This document shows, one piece after another, positions 23,765-36,079 of a stretch of 64,000 nt of DNA (positions are counted from its first letter, which is position 1; each line of letters starts with the position of its first letter). The notes beneath the pieces are model-generated. The model saw only the letters and a program-made list of their open reading frames with translations. It was not told where the DNA came from and did not search any database. The DNA is taken from assembly GCA_051453625.1 (NCBI GenBank), contig JBOZIK010000001.1, forward strand, positions 72,013,977 to 72,077,976. Reading direction: 5' to 3'. Source of the stretch: Welwitschia mirabilis. Taxonomy: Eukaryota; Gnetophyta; Gnetopsida; Welwitschiales. The position numbers were made by a program, and so were the translations under genes.

Positions 23765-24290
23765 TATTAGTGGATCAAGATAAAGTTAGAGTAACCATGA
23801 AATAACCAATACCAATAAGTATTAATAAGGTTAAAAGCTTTCTTAGTCTTGTTGGTACTATCATTGATTCATATTCAACTTTTTTAAGATAGATTTTTCA
23901 TTAACAAGAATTAAAAAAACATATTTTCAATAGAAAAAAAAATATCAGCAATATTTTAGTCATCTTAAAGAATGCTTAACTAGTACTCTAGTCTTAGTAA
24001 TGTAAAATGATTTAAAGATCTTTTTAATTTATACCAATGCATTTGGGAATGATCTTTGAGTAGTTCTTAAATAAGATAAAAGAGTAATAGCTTAAGGATT
24101 AAGAAAACTTAAAACTCATAAGAAAAATTATTATATTCATTATCTTGAATTAGATATAGTCATTTTTGTTTTAAAATTATGGAAGCATTATCTCTATGAT
24201 GTAAAGTTTTAAGTTTGAATAGAGTATAAAAGTTTAAAATACACTTTAACTTAACTAATCTTAAACCTTTGGTAAAGAAGATGGATTAAA
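23765..24290 (+). pseudogene. RT thumb-to-RNase H remnant (element D)
   Basis: The connection block with KVKSFLSLVGTI near 23830 leads into an RNase H domain parallel to that of element C: QYFSHLKECLTSTLVLVM, then LIYTNAFGNDL, RVIA-type and RKLKTHKKNYYIHYLELD blocks, and a KLWKHYLYDVKF block near 24175. The first catalytic aspartate position reads TNAF. Several stops interrupt it. This domain and the one at 14760 are two separate, diverged copies. Confidence 0.8.
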
Positions 24291-24589
24291 TTTATATGTT
24301 ATTTTGAATTAGAGATTCTATACTATAAAGGTAAGGGAAATAAGGTTATAAATTCTCTTAGTAAATGAGGTTATCTTAAAGTAACCATAAAACTTCAAAG
24401 CCAAATTTCTACCATTATATTAGAGGGATAATAAAAGATGAGAAATTTTAAAAATTAAAGAACCACTTAGAAAAATTAATATATTTGAAACATTTTATTA
24501 TTAACTTAAATGGTATTATGAGATTTAAGGGAATATTTTCAGTTTTTGATGTAAATAAAATTAAACATATGCTAAATGTTTGAATTTTA

Positions 24590-25290
24590 TAACCCAACTA
24601 TATCAAGTCATTTTGGATGAACTAAAATGTATTAAAACATGAAATGAAAATTTTGTTGGTAATAGATGAAAAGGGATATAGTAGAATTTGTGTCAAAATG
24701 ATTTAATTATCAACAAGTTAAAGTAAAACATAGAAATCCAATAGGATTATTATATCTCCATGGTATTCCAAAAATATAAATGGAATATGATTTGCATGGA
24801 TTATCCTAGGACTTCTAAAAACTCAAAGAGGTAATAACTCTATTATGGTAATAATTAATAAAGCAATTAAGTAAATACATTTCATTTTAGTAAAATCTAT
24901 TTATGATGCTAAGGATATAGCTAAATTATAAATTTAAAATGTCATTCAGTTGCATGGTGTACCTTTAGTAATTATTTGTGATAGAGATCCAAAATTTACT
25001 TTTAAATTTTGGTAAGAATTACAAATGGGTTTAGGAACCAACTTAAATATAAGAGCTACATTTCATCCTTAAAAAGATGATTAGGAAAAAAGCATTAATC
25101 AATTTCTAAAATATCTTCTTATAGAATATATCTTAAATAATCCCAATAATTATAAAGAGTACCTAACATTGGAATTATTTGCATACAATAACAATTACTA
25201 GAGTTAAATTTAAATGGGTTCATTTAAAGCCATATATGGTAGAAAATGTAGAGTGTCCACTTCATGAATAAAATATAAAGAAATATTAAT
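24590..25290 (+). pseudogene. Integrase remnant cut at 25.29 kb (element D)
   Basis: The core shows RGNNSIMVIINKAIK, then KSIYDAKDIAKL, QLHGVPLVIICDRDPKFTF, GLGTNLNIRATFHP and FAYNNNY. DRDPKF keeps its aspartate, while the VDRLTK-type box has asparagine (IIN). A GRKCR block near 25240 is the last recognisable part. The 3' third, present in element C, is missing: within about 50 bases the sequence becomes the inside of an inverted LTR. The junction near 25290 is therefore a rearrangement or insertion breakpoint. Confidence 0.85.
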
Positions 25291-25291
25291 G

Positions 25292-26753
25292 ATAATAAGA
25301 ATCTTTTGTGTACTTACAAGAACATTTACATTAAGTCATAGAATTACCATAAAAGAATACTAGCCTAGAAGAGGTTTTTTTGAGGATCAAACTTTATGTC
25401 TAATAAGATGGACCTAATGCAGAATAGATAAAATCATAATATTAAAATAAACATGGGTACTCAATTTTTTAATTTTTAATAGTAAACCTTATAGTTACTT
25501 GACCATAATAATTCATTAATAACCTCCATTAAAAAGCATAAGGGCCCTCTCATATCTCCCCAATATCTTAGTGAGAGCCAATGGGAGGAAATAATATTTT
25601 AAAATATAACTAAATAAAAACCATAAATAATTCCATAATTTAATACCACATAATTCCACTATAATCTTAAAAATAGATTATATAGATAATAAGACTAATA
25701 TTACTTGAGAATCTTAGTAGATCCTTAATAATTAGCGATTAATAAACATCCAAGATTAAGAGTTTTTATTTTCAAGCTCCAAGATCCAAAAGTAGGAGAA
25801 TGAAAGAAAGATAAAGGAAAAAAAGAAAATTAACTTATATTAAAAAATGGAAAGTATTTTCGCTTTGTAAAAGAGAAAAAGAACTCTATATATAGAGGAA
25901 CATAACTCAAAGTTGCAAGATCATATGATTTAGCATTAATGAGTAGGATGGATAATAAGTGATATTATAGTATAAAATAAGATCATATTTATGACTCATG
26001 CATTAAACTAGGATGAGTAATTCTCTTTTCTTAATTAGTAAGGTTGATTACATGTATCATTCCCTTGTGCTACCTCTTGCTATGTCCAGAGTCTTATGAG
26101 TAAGTTTAATTCATCCAATACATGCTTTTAAAAAAAAAGGACAAATCTAAAAATTGTTATGTGGAATAATGAGAAAAATGTTTTAATTCTAATGAATAAA
26201 GTGATAAGGATGCTATAAACCAAATGCCCTTATACATATAAGGAGATAAAATTCATGGGAGAGCAAATCTACTCATTTATCAATCTTGGTTCTAGGTAAG
26301 AGTGCATGTACTTATTCACATGCTCATTTATTTAATAATGAATAAAATCTATCAATCATATAACACAAGGATGAAAATTCCTATTCATAATATACCACAC
26401 CTATTACATTTACTAATAACTTAAATGAGTAAATAAGATGTAAAATACGTCATTATGTCCTTTTGAAATTTTCAATTTACTAATTTTATCATGTGATTTT
26501 AATTCCTCGTATAATGGAATTATCTAATTTTAAATGTTTGGATAGATTTTTTGATAAAAACTTTCTAAAATAATTTTTATCATTTTTGTGATAAATTATG
26601 AAAATTACAAACTAAGGTTAATTCAGATTTCCATCTTAATTTGATAAGGTCATTAAATAAGAATAATTAATCATATAATTAAAATATTAATATACTTAAT
26701 ATCTAAGCAAATAAGGTTTATAAGATATGGAATATAATAGACTAAGCTCTACA
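25292..26753 (-). repeat. Inverted chromovirus LTR fragment
   Basis: On the minus strand this is the first 1.4-1.5 kb of the same LTR, from its start (TGTAGAG, at 26753) to an internal point matching about 18235 in the plus copy. Landmarks are GAGAGCCAATGGGAGG near 25573 and a TATA box at 25886-25895. It is closer to the copy ending at 14699 than to 16827 at the LTR start. Confidence 0.8.
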
Positions 26754-28984
26754 ATGTTAAATTTCTAAAGAGCATAAGCTAAGTAACTAGTGAATAGTTA
26801 ATGGTTAAATCGCCTACAATGAGATCATAATTTAAATGATGTGTTGAATCACGATGAGTAAGGGCCAAATACCTAAGAGGATCAACTAGGTTCTATTAAG
26901 AATTTAACAAACATTAAATTGACTAATAATAATAAAGACTATAAACATCCATTAGAAATAGATTTTAAATATTTTAAAAGTTATTTTAATATTTCTATTA
27001 CCATTATTATTCATCAAAATGGTCATAAATATTATAATAATGACATGGCATGTTATGAATTTCTCTAATGTGAAAGTTAATGATTAAGCACTTATTGTTG
27101 GTATCATGTAAATCATGAATTTCTGAGATACCATTTAAGACATGTCAAATCGCCATATATGATTTTAAGTTATATTGTTAATAACTTATAACTTAATTTC
27201 ATGTATAATTACTAGTTGTTCATTAATTGTATGGCATAATTGCAAGAAATTATTAAATCTATAGGATATGACATCTTGTGAAATGGGAGTAAAGGTGATT
27301 CACATTATTTTCAAGTTATGAATTGTAAACATGAGTAATTTTTATCAATGTCAAGTTATTTCAAAGGTAATATAAATATCTTCTCTATGGGCTCATATGA
27401 ATTAAAAAAAAAAGTCATATTAATTAAGAACTAACATTAAGTATGATAAGTATTTCTTAAAATAATACAAGGTTTTAAGGTTTGTATTATGACAATTTAT
27501 AAATATATACTAATGGTACAAGTTCTCAAACAGTAAGTACTATGTCATAAAAAGTTATACACCCTCTAATACTAAAAATGGGATGCTAGATAAAGTTGGT
27601 TATTATGATAAACATTAATAATAAGATTAAATTATTATATATTATAGACAACCATTAACTAAGTTCATGTCCCATCATAATGATAGTATATAAATAATAT
27701 TATCTAAATTTTATAACATAACATAATAAGTTTTGTTATGTCTTCCACATCATTAAATTTTAAAGTAGGTAAGAAGTGTCTAAAACTTTACAGCATTATT
27801 TAATTCTATAAATGATATATGGTTAATAATATTGATTTTCATTTTTTTATATGTTCATTACTAATGAAGCCCTCAATAGAAATTAAAAAAAATAAATGTA
27901 ATGAAATTAAAAAAATAACATTTTGTTATATTATAACTCTTATGTAAAATAATTCTAATATATTTCCTTTTAAAAAAATTATATCTAAAATGAATATTAG
28001 ATTCTATCTTTGATGATAAAGAAGAAAATAAATTGTTTATCTTGAATAAACTAGATGAATTTCTCGTTAAAGATTTTTATGCAAAAAATAACCTAAGAAT
28101 TAGTGAAATAAGAAGAATATGAAAAAATAATTAATTATTTTTGTAATTTATTAATGCATATCGTTTATGTTTATAAGGATTAACATAGGTTAATCATAAG
28201 ATCAGAGAACTTTATTAGATTGTAATATTTCTTAATAGATAATGCAATAAGCTTAGCAAAATCAAAATTGGTAAACAATAATTATTAGATTAATACTTAA
28301 AAAATCTTTAAATTTATTGTAGGATTATTTTGAGTTAGAAAATTGTTAGATAAACTTTTAAAATAAGAGGGAGAATTTTTAGAAATGTCCAAAAAATGTA
28401 ATAAGATGGATTTTTATTAAAGCATAAAAATGTTAATCGTTAAATAGGAATATTAGATTTTGAAAACTTAAGAGGAGATCAAGAATTTTGGAATATGACT
28501 TAATTTAAAAAAAGATGAGGAGATAATCAAGTTAAAATGAATAACCTAAGCTTTATAAATAACAATGTATTAAAATAAATATCCATAATCTAGTATAGAT
28601 GATTAAAATCCATAATGGTATGAAATATTTTTCCTTATTTTATGATAGATTTCTCTATTTATCATTTTTAAATAATTTTCTTATTATTTTTCTTTGTAAT
28701 TAATTACAATAACAGAAAAATAATGTATTAGATGAAGCAAAGGATGAAGCTCAAAACACAATCCAACATTGTCATTACATTAAATATAATATATACTTGA
28801 ACACATATTAATAATAAAGGATTTGATCAAAGTCTTAATAGATGGATTGAGTCCTTTCATTTAAAAAATAATAACAAATAAACTTAATAAAAAATAACAC
28901 ATGGGCATTTCAATTATATTGTTTTATTTAAATAGGGAAAGTAGTCTCCATAATCAGTGTTAAATCATTCTTATAAAGTTTAAA
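26754..28984. other. Unassigned AT-rich DNA
   Basis: Nothing recognisable was found on either strand in 2.2 kb. The first bases (ATGTTAAAT) also follow the inverted LTR at 14699. The rest may be host DNA flanking the chromovirus cluster or very old repeat. Confidence 0.5.
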
Positions 28985-29430
28985 ATATAATCTAGTGAAT
29001 ACATAGGAACATGCTTGAGATGTCACTTGAAACAATGATTTAGAGAGGGTAAAGACATATAACTAGAAATAATGATTTGGAAAGTAATAAAACATATAAC
29101 TAGGAACAATGATCTAAAAAATGTAAAGACACATGTTAGAAGCCACCAATGACACATGGTAGATACCACCAATAACTTATTTAGTAGAATTTTAATCATC
29201 ATTATTTTCTTGAATGGATTATTCTATAAGTAGAGCTTTTCTATTTTATTTTTTTCTTTTTAATTTTATATTAAGAATATCCTTAGGCCTTTGATTGTAA
29301 TTTATTGTTGCTTGTCCTTTCTTGTAATAAGAAAACCAAGTTTATCTTTTAAAATTTTATTTTTAATTTCTTTTAATAACTAAAACATTGCTTTAACCCT
29401 ACTCTTTATCCATCTTTCTAGCCCCATCAA
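28985..29430 (+). other. Possible LTR-like or spacer DNA
   Basis: The stretch has a short TATAAGTAGAG element near 29226 followed by a T-rich leader and TTGTAATTTATTG, an arrangement common in LTR ends of plant copia elements. No partner copy or primer site was found, so the call is weak. Confidence 0.25.
29030..29135 (+). repeat. Three imperfect units of about 37 bp
   Basis: CAATGATTTAGAGAGGG, TAATGATTTGGAAAG and CAATGATCTAAAAAATG each open a unit that continues with AAA(G/A)ACATATAACTAG or a near form. This is a small degenerate minisatellite. Confidence 0.65.
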
Positions 29431-29479
29431 GTAGGCTAGAAATTTTTATTTTAAGCGTGCATGAAATTTTCTTCAAAGT

Positions 29480-29690
29480 TAACATAAAATTGCTTTACCA
29501 TCTTCTTCAACCTTTACTTTTAGTATTGCAAGCTCTGTTAATAGTTATTTCAAATAGTTGATATGTGGATTTATATCATCATTTTATTCTAATCTTAAGA
29601 TATATAATTGATGCTTAAGGTCTATTTTTTTTAATTACCACTTGAACTAAAAAAATTATTAAGGTTATTCCAAATCTCATTTGAAAAATT
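29480..29690 (-). pseudogene. Ty1/copia gag (UBN2-type) fragment
   Basis: The minus strand reads LKHQLYILRLE, stop, then HINYLK, stop, LLTELAILKVKVEEDGKAIL, preceded in another frame by NEIWNNLNNFF. This follows the copia gag middle region closely (the HIN...L...L...LKVKVEEE.KA.LLL pattern). No protease, integrase or RT of this copy was found nearby. The relic stands 430 bases beyond the 3' LTR of element F and in the same orientation, so it could belong to an older copia copy into which F inserted. Confidence 0.6.
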
Positions 29691-30116
29691 AAATAAATAA
29701 ATATGATGAACATAGATACCTTTAAGATAAGTATAATAATAAAACTACTTATTCAGCAAAAATCAGTGAGATATGGTAATTTTAAGTCTTCAAAAATAAT
29801 AGCTTTAGAGATAATAAACATAGCCCCTCATTTTAACTTAGCTATTCACATCATTATCCTTGGAAGATTTAATAGATTTTATAATACTATTCTTAAAATA
29901 TATTACCTTATTAAATATACACTTAAATAATGCTAAGGATCATATCTCTTAAAAGCCTTTTCCCTTTATTTTTATTTATGATTAAAATTTATAAATATAA
30001 TTAGTACAACTTTCTTTTTATATGAGGTACTACATGCCATCCATCCCTAGACATCAACAAACTTACTTGGGATCTTGATTAGTTGGATCCCTTAACATCA
30101 GAAGTCTTAGTTAGGT

Positions 30117-30121
30117 ATGTG
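30117..30121 (+). repeat. Target site duplication of element F, left copy
   Basis: ATGTG precedes the LTR at 30122 and recurs exactly at 38872-38876 after the other LTR. Five bases is the usual length for copia integration. Confidence 0.7.
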
Positions 30122-31116
30122 TTATTAGAATCTGAAGGCATCCTAAAGAGGGGTAAATAGAAAATTTAAAAAAATATTTTATAATAACAAAAATTTTAGA
30201 TCTAATAACAAATGAATAAAAATTATACATTAAGATAAAGATAACATAAAACAAGTGCACTAGATTTTTATAGTGGTTTGGTCAAGCCTACTCCACTCTT
30301 AGGGGATAATAAATAGCTATTAGCCTTATGATTTCTTTATCTCCAAAGGGATCTTATAACAAAGCCTTTAAATAAAGTTTGTATGGCTTCTAGGCCATTG
30401 TTGAAAGTCTTAAATCATAAACACCTAGAATGAGAGAGAATAATTCCTGATATAATTATCCCTAAGTCTAGTACTATTCATCAGTGTTTAAGAACCCAAA
30501 GAATAATTTTCTAATCAAGATAGATTACTTAGTATAGTATAATAGATTTTAGAAGCTAAAGGAAATTTGGTATAGAAGAATTTTAGTTATGCACATAAAT
30601 ATTTTTCAAACAGTGCATACTTTACATTATAATAGGGAGGTATTTATGTAGAAGAGGAATGACTAGGGTTTAGCTCCTTGAAGAATGAGCTAGATGTCCA
30701 AAAAAAATCTATTTCAATGTTGAAATCTACAGCTAACATCTTTAAATGCCTATAGTTCTATGCCAATGAATAAAAGTCTAAAAATCCCCTAAAGGAAACT
30801 CAGATATCCCATTTTTAATATGCTCTTATAAGGAAATCACATATAGGGTCAAATGTCCATATTTATAAGGTAGACATCTTAATATAGATTATCATAAGTA
30901 GGTGTAGACATCCTAGTTTTACAAGGTAGACATTCTAACATATTTAGACCAAGTATAGAGTTAGACATCCTAGTTTTAGAGAGTAGATGTCCTAGTATAG
31001 AAAATTAACCACTTGTTTGAACGTTTCAATTTCATAAAGTAGATACCTTGAGCTATAGAAGACTTATTTTTAGATGTATGAATTTGATTCTCATCATTGA
31101 AAATACATATTTCAAT
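30122..31116 (-). repeat. 3' LTR of element F
   Basis: This 995-bp block matches 37911-38871 throughout, with landmarks GTGCACTAGATTTTTATAG / GTACACTACATTTTTATAG and CCTACTCCACTCTT. The pair is visibly diverged with many substitutions and small indels, so the insertion is old. Confidence 0.9.
30905..30978 (+). repeat. Repeated 17-mer inside the F LTR
   Basis: TAGACATCCTAGTTTTA occurs exactly at 30905-30921 and 30962-30978. Related forms (TAGACATCTTAA at 30871, TAGACATTCTAA at 30928, TAGATGTCCTAG at 30984) surround them. The 5' LTR has counterparts at 38717 and 38739. Such repeats are candidates for cis-regulatory sites of the LTR. Confidence 0.75.
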
Positions 31117-31130
31117 GACCTCCCCTTTTT
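31117..31130 (-). promoter_or_regulatory. Polypurine tract of element F
   Basis: On the minus strand AAAAAGGGGAGGTC directly precedes the 3' LTR. The same tract is found in element H, and a preceding TTTGTCATTAATG matches the usual Sirevirus-like 3' context. Confidence 0.85.
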
Positions 31131-31489
31131 CATTAATGACAAATAAGAGATGATGTTAGATTTTCAAAAGGTCCTTTTGAAATGAAAAACTTCCCCATAA
31201 TTAGATAGGTATCTATTGTGATTTACTTGATTTGAGATCTCTTCAATAATTGACTAGAAATGTACCTATGCTAAATACATAATCTTAATTTTCATTTGTT
31301 AATAAAAAAGAAAAATAATCTCATATTTTTTCCCTTTATCATGGATGAAAAGAAACATTAAAAATAAAATAGACATAGTTGAAATAATAGAAACTATTTT
31401 GTATTATCATAAGATGATTACAAAATTTGAAAGAGCTAAGAGTAAAAAAAGAGAGAAGAAAAATAATATAAATACGTGAGAAAGACTAA

Positions 31490-32480
31490 ATAAAGAAGGT
31501 ACTAGTCTCAATGAGAAGGAGAAGGTGCTGAAGCTGGTTATTCCCCTAATGCCTTCTCTTATTCTAGACTCATAGAAATATCTATATCATAAGCTGATAA
31601 TGTACATAAAACATGATCTATATTCTTATTAAATTTATCTACTATTACTCTAGTAAAGTCTCTGATCTCATGCATAACTTGAATCAAATCCACATTAGAG
31701 ATAATGCTTGAGCTTATCTCTTCTTTAGTCTTAATTTCTCTTTTAGAGAAGGAGAAGTCTTGATGGTTTCTAAAGAGATGTTCATTTTCTTTAAAGAAAA
31801 TAATCCAAGAGGTTTAGGTATCTTAATAAGCTTCTCATCTTTATAAATGAAGAACTGATGATTTACCAATATGGTTGTGATGAAATCACTAAAGAAAAGA
31901 TTAGAGTAGATGATAATAAAAAACTAACTGATATAGAACATAATAAATTTACACAAGTTAGTTCTAAGATAGGTGCCCAAACAGAATAGAATGTATGCAT
32001 AAAGTGAAGAGATTTAATCTTTATTCCCTATTTTGAAAGCAATATTTTGAGTAAAAGATTTTAATAATACTATGTAAAATGATTTGGCTCTCCAATATTT
32101 TCTCTTTACAGTTCAGTATTCAAAACATCTTTGGAAATAAATTATCGTAAAGAATTGATAAAATTAATTTCTCTAAGAATTTCTCATTTGGATAATCTAT
32201 AATAAGAGAAATTTCTTATTAATTGACAACAACGTCTTTACCATAACCTCTAATGTGAATAGTCTAAGAAGAAGAGTCAAAATGAGCATTATAATAAAAG
32301 AGGCATACCATCCATGATGAAGCTTATATGTCAGGGTTTAAAGCATTCAACCATCCTTATTTTTCAAATTTGTGTACTATTCACATTTCATTTCTAAAGG
32401 ATACATAATCAATCTTTTATTCAAGAGTAATAGGTCTCTTGTTTAGTCCTTTGGAATAGGCCTTTTTGTGTTTTGTCAAA
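31490..32480 (-). pseudogene. Post-pol reading frame of element F
   Basis: Between RNase H and the PPT, the minus strand carries a degenerate frame that I recognise by its similarity to the same place in element H. Shared blocks are YAYILFCLGTYLRTNLCKF (H: CAYIIFYLGMDVRINLYKF), KDEKLIKIPKPLGLFSLKK (H: KDEELLTVINPLESFSLKK) and MNISLETIKTSPSLKEK. Sirevirus-like elements often carry an extra frame here, sometimes called env-like; I cannot assign a biochemical role. A polar, serine-rich tail follows. Frame shifts and stops show it is not functional. Confidence 0.65.
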
Positions 32481-33009
32481 GTTAATCATTCTTCTTCAAA
32501 GGCTGGTTCCTCATCTTTTCTAAAGATACCAATATTGTTTCACACAATTACTGAAGTATAAAATATCTTAGACAATAGAGAGGATAAGAGGAAAAAATAT
32601 AGGAAGAAAGGAAGAGATGATAGGAATGAAAAATAAAGGAAATAAAGAAGTAAGGCTTTAAATAAAACCTAGTGGGAGCATAGGCCTCCACACTGCCTAA
32701 AAATTAGACATCCAAAAAAAGAACATGGGACATCTAGATTTTTAAAAAAAATATAAACCCCTTAAAAAAAGATGTCTAGGGATTAATGATTGGACATCCA
32801 AGTTGAAATTCAAATAGACATAAAGGAAAAACGATCAGATGTCCAATCAAGAATGAAACAGAATGATACAAGTTTTAAGAAAGAATTCTAAACAAATATA
32901 AGCTTAAAGATACATGAAGGTCTTCTTCTTAAATAATACTAAATTTAGAAGCAAAATATATCATGAAAATAACTCATACCTAAGAGTGATAAGTACCTAA
33001 ACCTAAAAT

Positions 33010-33430
33010 TTTCCTTATTTAGATAAAGTTCTCTTCATTAAAAGCCTTGATCATGATATCTATAATTTGGTGATTAGTATAAACATATTCTAATTTAATA
33101 ATTTCATTCTATACTTGATCTTTAATGAAATCTATCTGATGTTAATATGTTTGTATGAAAGTGTTGAACCTAATTCTTTGTAATACTTATTACACATGTG
33201 TTTTTGCAATACATTTTTATTATTAAAATCTTTACTCTAAAATCAACTAGCATTTGTTTCATCTAAGTGAGTTAAGCATAACAAGCTCTAGTAATAATGT
33301 ATTCAACCTCTGCTTTAGATGAGATGTTGTGTTTTACTTCTTTCTTAGCCAAGATAGAAGGTAATTTTCTATATAAAAAGAAGCTCTAGTACTACTTTTT
33401 TTGTCATCATTACAACCTTCCCAATTTGCA
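33010..33430 (-). pseudogene. Copia RNase H remnant (element F)
   Basis: The minus strand reads YSDANWEGCNDDKKSSTRASFYIENYLLSW, in two pieces of which the first holds the catalytic-type aspartate (SDANWEG for the family's DADWAG). A SKAEVEY-type block with the glutamate follows in a shifted frame near 33305. The end of the domain, with the KHI-type region, is worn near 33100. Order and spacing are those of copia RNase H directly after RT. Confidence 0.8.
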
Positions 33431-33439
33431 TCACTATAA

Positions 33440-34330
33440 TCAAAAAAATTAAGTGTAGTATCATATGAAAACTTTATATTAAAGTTCTAAGTATATTTTA
33501 AATATTTTAGGATTTATTTCACATAGATATAGTGGGATTATTTCAAATCTTATTAATACCTTACAAAAACACCTACACTATGAGCTATGTGAGGTCTACT
33601 TATTATAACATATAAGAGACTCTAATTATTCCTCTAAATAGCTTCTAATAAATTTATTTACATCTTTAATCTTTTCTCATCCTAATACTAGTTGATAAAG
33701 GTGTTTGAGAATTTTTTTCACTACTTATATCATGTTTCTTAAGAATGTATTAAATATACTTAGTTTAACTATAAAAGATTCCATCTTTTAATTGCTTGAT
33801 TTATAAATTAAAAAAAAATAACTCTCCTACCATACTCATTTTGAATTCATTTTACATAAGCTTAGAAAATTCTTGAGCTAAATCAAACTTTGTTAAACCA
33901 AGAACTATATCATTAACATATACATGAACTATTAATTTATTTTAATTTTTACATTTTATAGAAAAAGTTGGATCAGCTTTTTCTTTGTTGAAGCCATTTA
34001 AAATAATGAAGGCATTCAACCTATCAAACCAGACTCTAGATGCTTAGTTTAAATCATATAGGGCTTTCTTCAATTTATATACATAATTGGAAAACTTGGG
34101 ATTTGTAAAACCTAGACGCTCTACTACCTAAACTTATTCATTTATAAATTCATTTAAAAAGGAACTTTTTACATCCATTTAAAATATTTTGATTTTATGA
34201 AAATAGACAAAATATAATAACATGTGAATTGCTTCTAACCTAGAAACTAGAGTAAATTTCTTACCATAATGTATGCCTTCTTATTAACTATATACTTTTA
34301 CAATTAATCTAGCCTTGTTTTAAATGATAT
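33440..34330 (-). pseudogene. Copia reverse transcriptase remnant (element F)
   Basis: Clear blocks on the minus strand are DVKSSFLNEFINE, GFTNPKFSNYVYKLKKALYDLN, then RVWFDRLNAF and NGFNKEKADPTF. These follow the DVKSAFLNG...YVxQPxGF...KLxKALYGLKQAPRAWY order of copia RT. Glutamine codons at two expected places are stops (CAA/CAG to TAA/TAG). The YVDD region near 33915 is too worn to read with confidence. The match is unambiguous. Confidence 0.88.
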
Positions 34331-34399
34331 TGTGATTATTTACTTTTTTGTTTTTAAAAACTCATTTAGTTCTAATAATTTCGTTTTCTTTGGGAAGGA

Positions 34400-35960
34400 G
34401 AAGCTAAGTTGTACACTTTATTTCTCTCAAATTAATAAAGCTTATTTTGCATGGCTAGCATCCATGCTTTATCTTTTTTGCTTTCTAAAAATTTTTAAAT
34501 TCTAAAGAAGAAACACGCCAGAGAAAACTTGGAATAATGTGCTTACCACTTCTTGTTGTAGTGACCTAATTTGAATTTCTTACTACTACCTCTATACGAT
34601 GNNNNNNNNNNNNNNNNNNNNNNNNNNNNNNNNNNNNNNNNNNNNNNNNNNNNNNNNNNNNNNNNNNNNNNNNNNNNNNNNNNNNNNNNNNNNNNNNNNN
34701 NTTACCACTTCTTGTTGTAGTGACCTAATTTGAATTTCTTACTACTACCTCTATAAGATGATCTCATTTGGTATTTTAAGATAAGAAATGGAATGTTTGA
34801 GTTTCTTTTATTGATTTATTCTAAATAAAAAAAGATGATCTTATTTCTGATGTTGTAGTAATGAAGCTACTAATGGAGATAGCTGAAAATCGGTTCACAT
34901 CATCATTCTTATCTAAGCCATTAAATCTTACATTCAAATAATCTATTTTAACATGCAAAGATTCCTCAATTTTTCTAGAAGACTTGTTAAAACTCCTATA
35001 AGTACTAATTATTAAAGAATATCTAAGAAATATTCTTCATTTAATTTTGAGTCAAATTTATTTAATAGCCATTTATATTTAATAATATCATACTTACTAC
35101 CAAATACTTTAAAATAACTTACATTTGGATGCTTTTCATGTTAGAGTTCATTAGTGGTTTTCTTGATTTTTGGTCAAAGAAACACTTTTTTAGAAATGTA
35201 ACTAGCTATTTTTACTACTTTAGCATATAAGTAATGTGGTAAGGATTACTCATTTAACATAGTTTGTGCCATTTTAATTATAACTCGGTTCTTTTTTCCT
35301 ATAATACGATTTTATTAAAGAGTTCTACGAGCTAAAAATTGATGACCAATTTCATTAGAATTACAACAAGGTTTAAATCTTTCATATTAAACTTGTCTCC
35401 TTTGTTTGTCTTGATAATTTTGAGAGGTATCCCTTATTCCTTTTGAATTCACCTACATACTTTAGTAAACATATCAAAAGAGTTATCTTTACCTGATAAG
35501 AAACACACCCAACACAATTTGAAAACATCATTGATTATTAGAAAAAAAATATTTTCTATTATTAATAATTCTCATTTGCATTGGATTAACAAGATCCATA
35601 TGGATGAGATCTAGCAGTTTATTTGAAGTAATATTCTTTTTATTAGTAAAGCTAGATCTAATCAATTTTACTTTAATGAAAGCCTCACAAATTTTTATTT
35701 GAGATAGTTCAACTTTAAGATACCTCTAATTATTTCTTTTAAGAAGATAATTTACAAATCTTTTAAATTCATGTGTCCTATACATCTATGCCATAAATAA
35801 ACCTTATTAACTCGGGCTAAATAATATCCTTTATTAGGTTTATCATAGTAGCTTAGAACATACATGCATTTTGATCTCACACTAGTAAGAATATCTTAAT
35901 TTATTATAACATTGCTAATAACATGTCTATCATGATAAAAATATACTATATTTACTCTAT
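34400..35960 (-). pseudogene. Copia integrase remnant with an assembly gap (element F)
   Basis: The minus strand shows, near 35330-35100, the integrase C-terminal part of the core: SNEIGHQFLARRTL, then a GVVERKNR-like IGKKNRVIIKMAQTMLNE, LPHYLYAKVV and HEKHPNVSYFKVFGSK. These match the copia integrase-to-RT linker closely. The upstream core is worn and contains stops. A 100-N gap at 34602-34701 interrupts the linker, with the same 60 bases on either side, so the apparent length here is inflated. Confidence 0.8.
34602..34701. other. Assembly gap (100 N) with repeated flanks
   Basis: The sequence from TTACCACTTCTTGTTGTAGT to CCTCTATAC/AGATG occurs on both sides with one difference. This looks like an unmerged contig overlap. 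Confidence 0.9.
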
Positions 35961-36079
35961 CACAAATCTTGAGAGATGCTAAGAAGATTATGCTTTAATC
36001 CATTAACTAAATAAATATTATTTATAATAGGATGATAATTAGAAGTAGCAATATATTCCTCATTAATAATTTATTCCTT

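Noticed and set aside
28000-28560. Possible pol fragment (lysine- and glutamate-rich translation)
   Set aside because: No domain block could be aligned. The resemblance to gag tails is only compositional.
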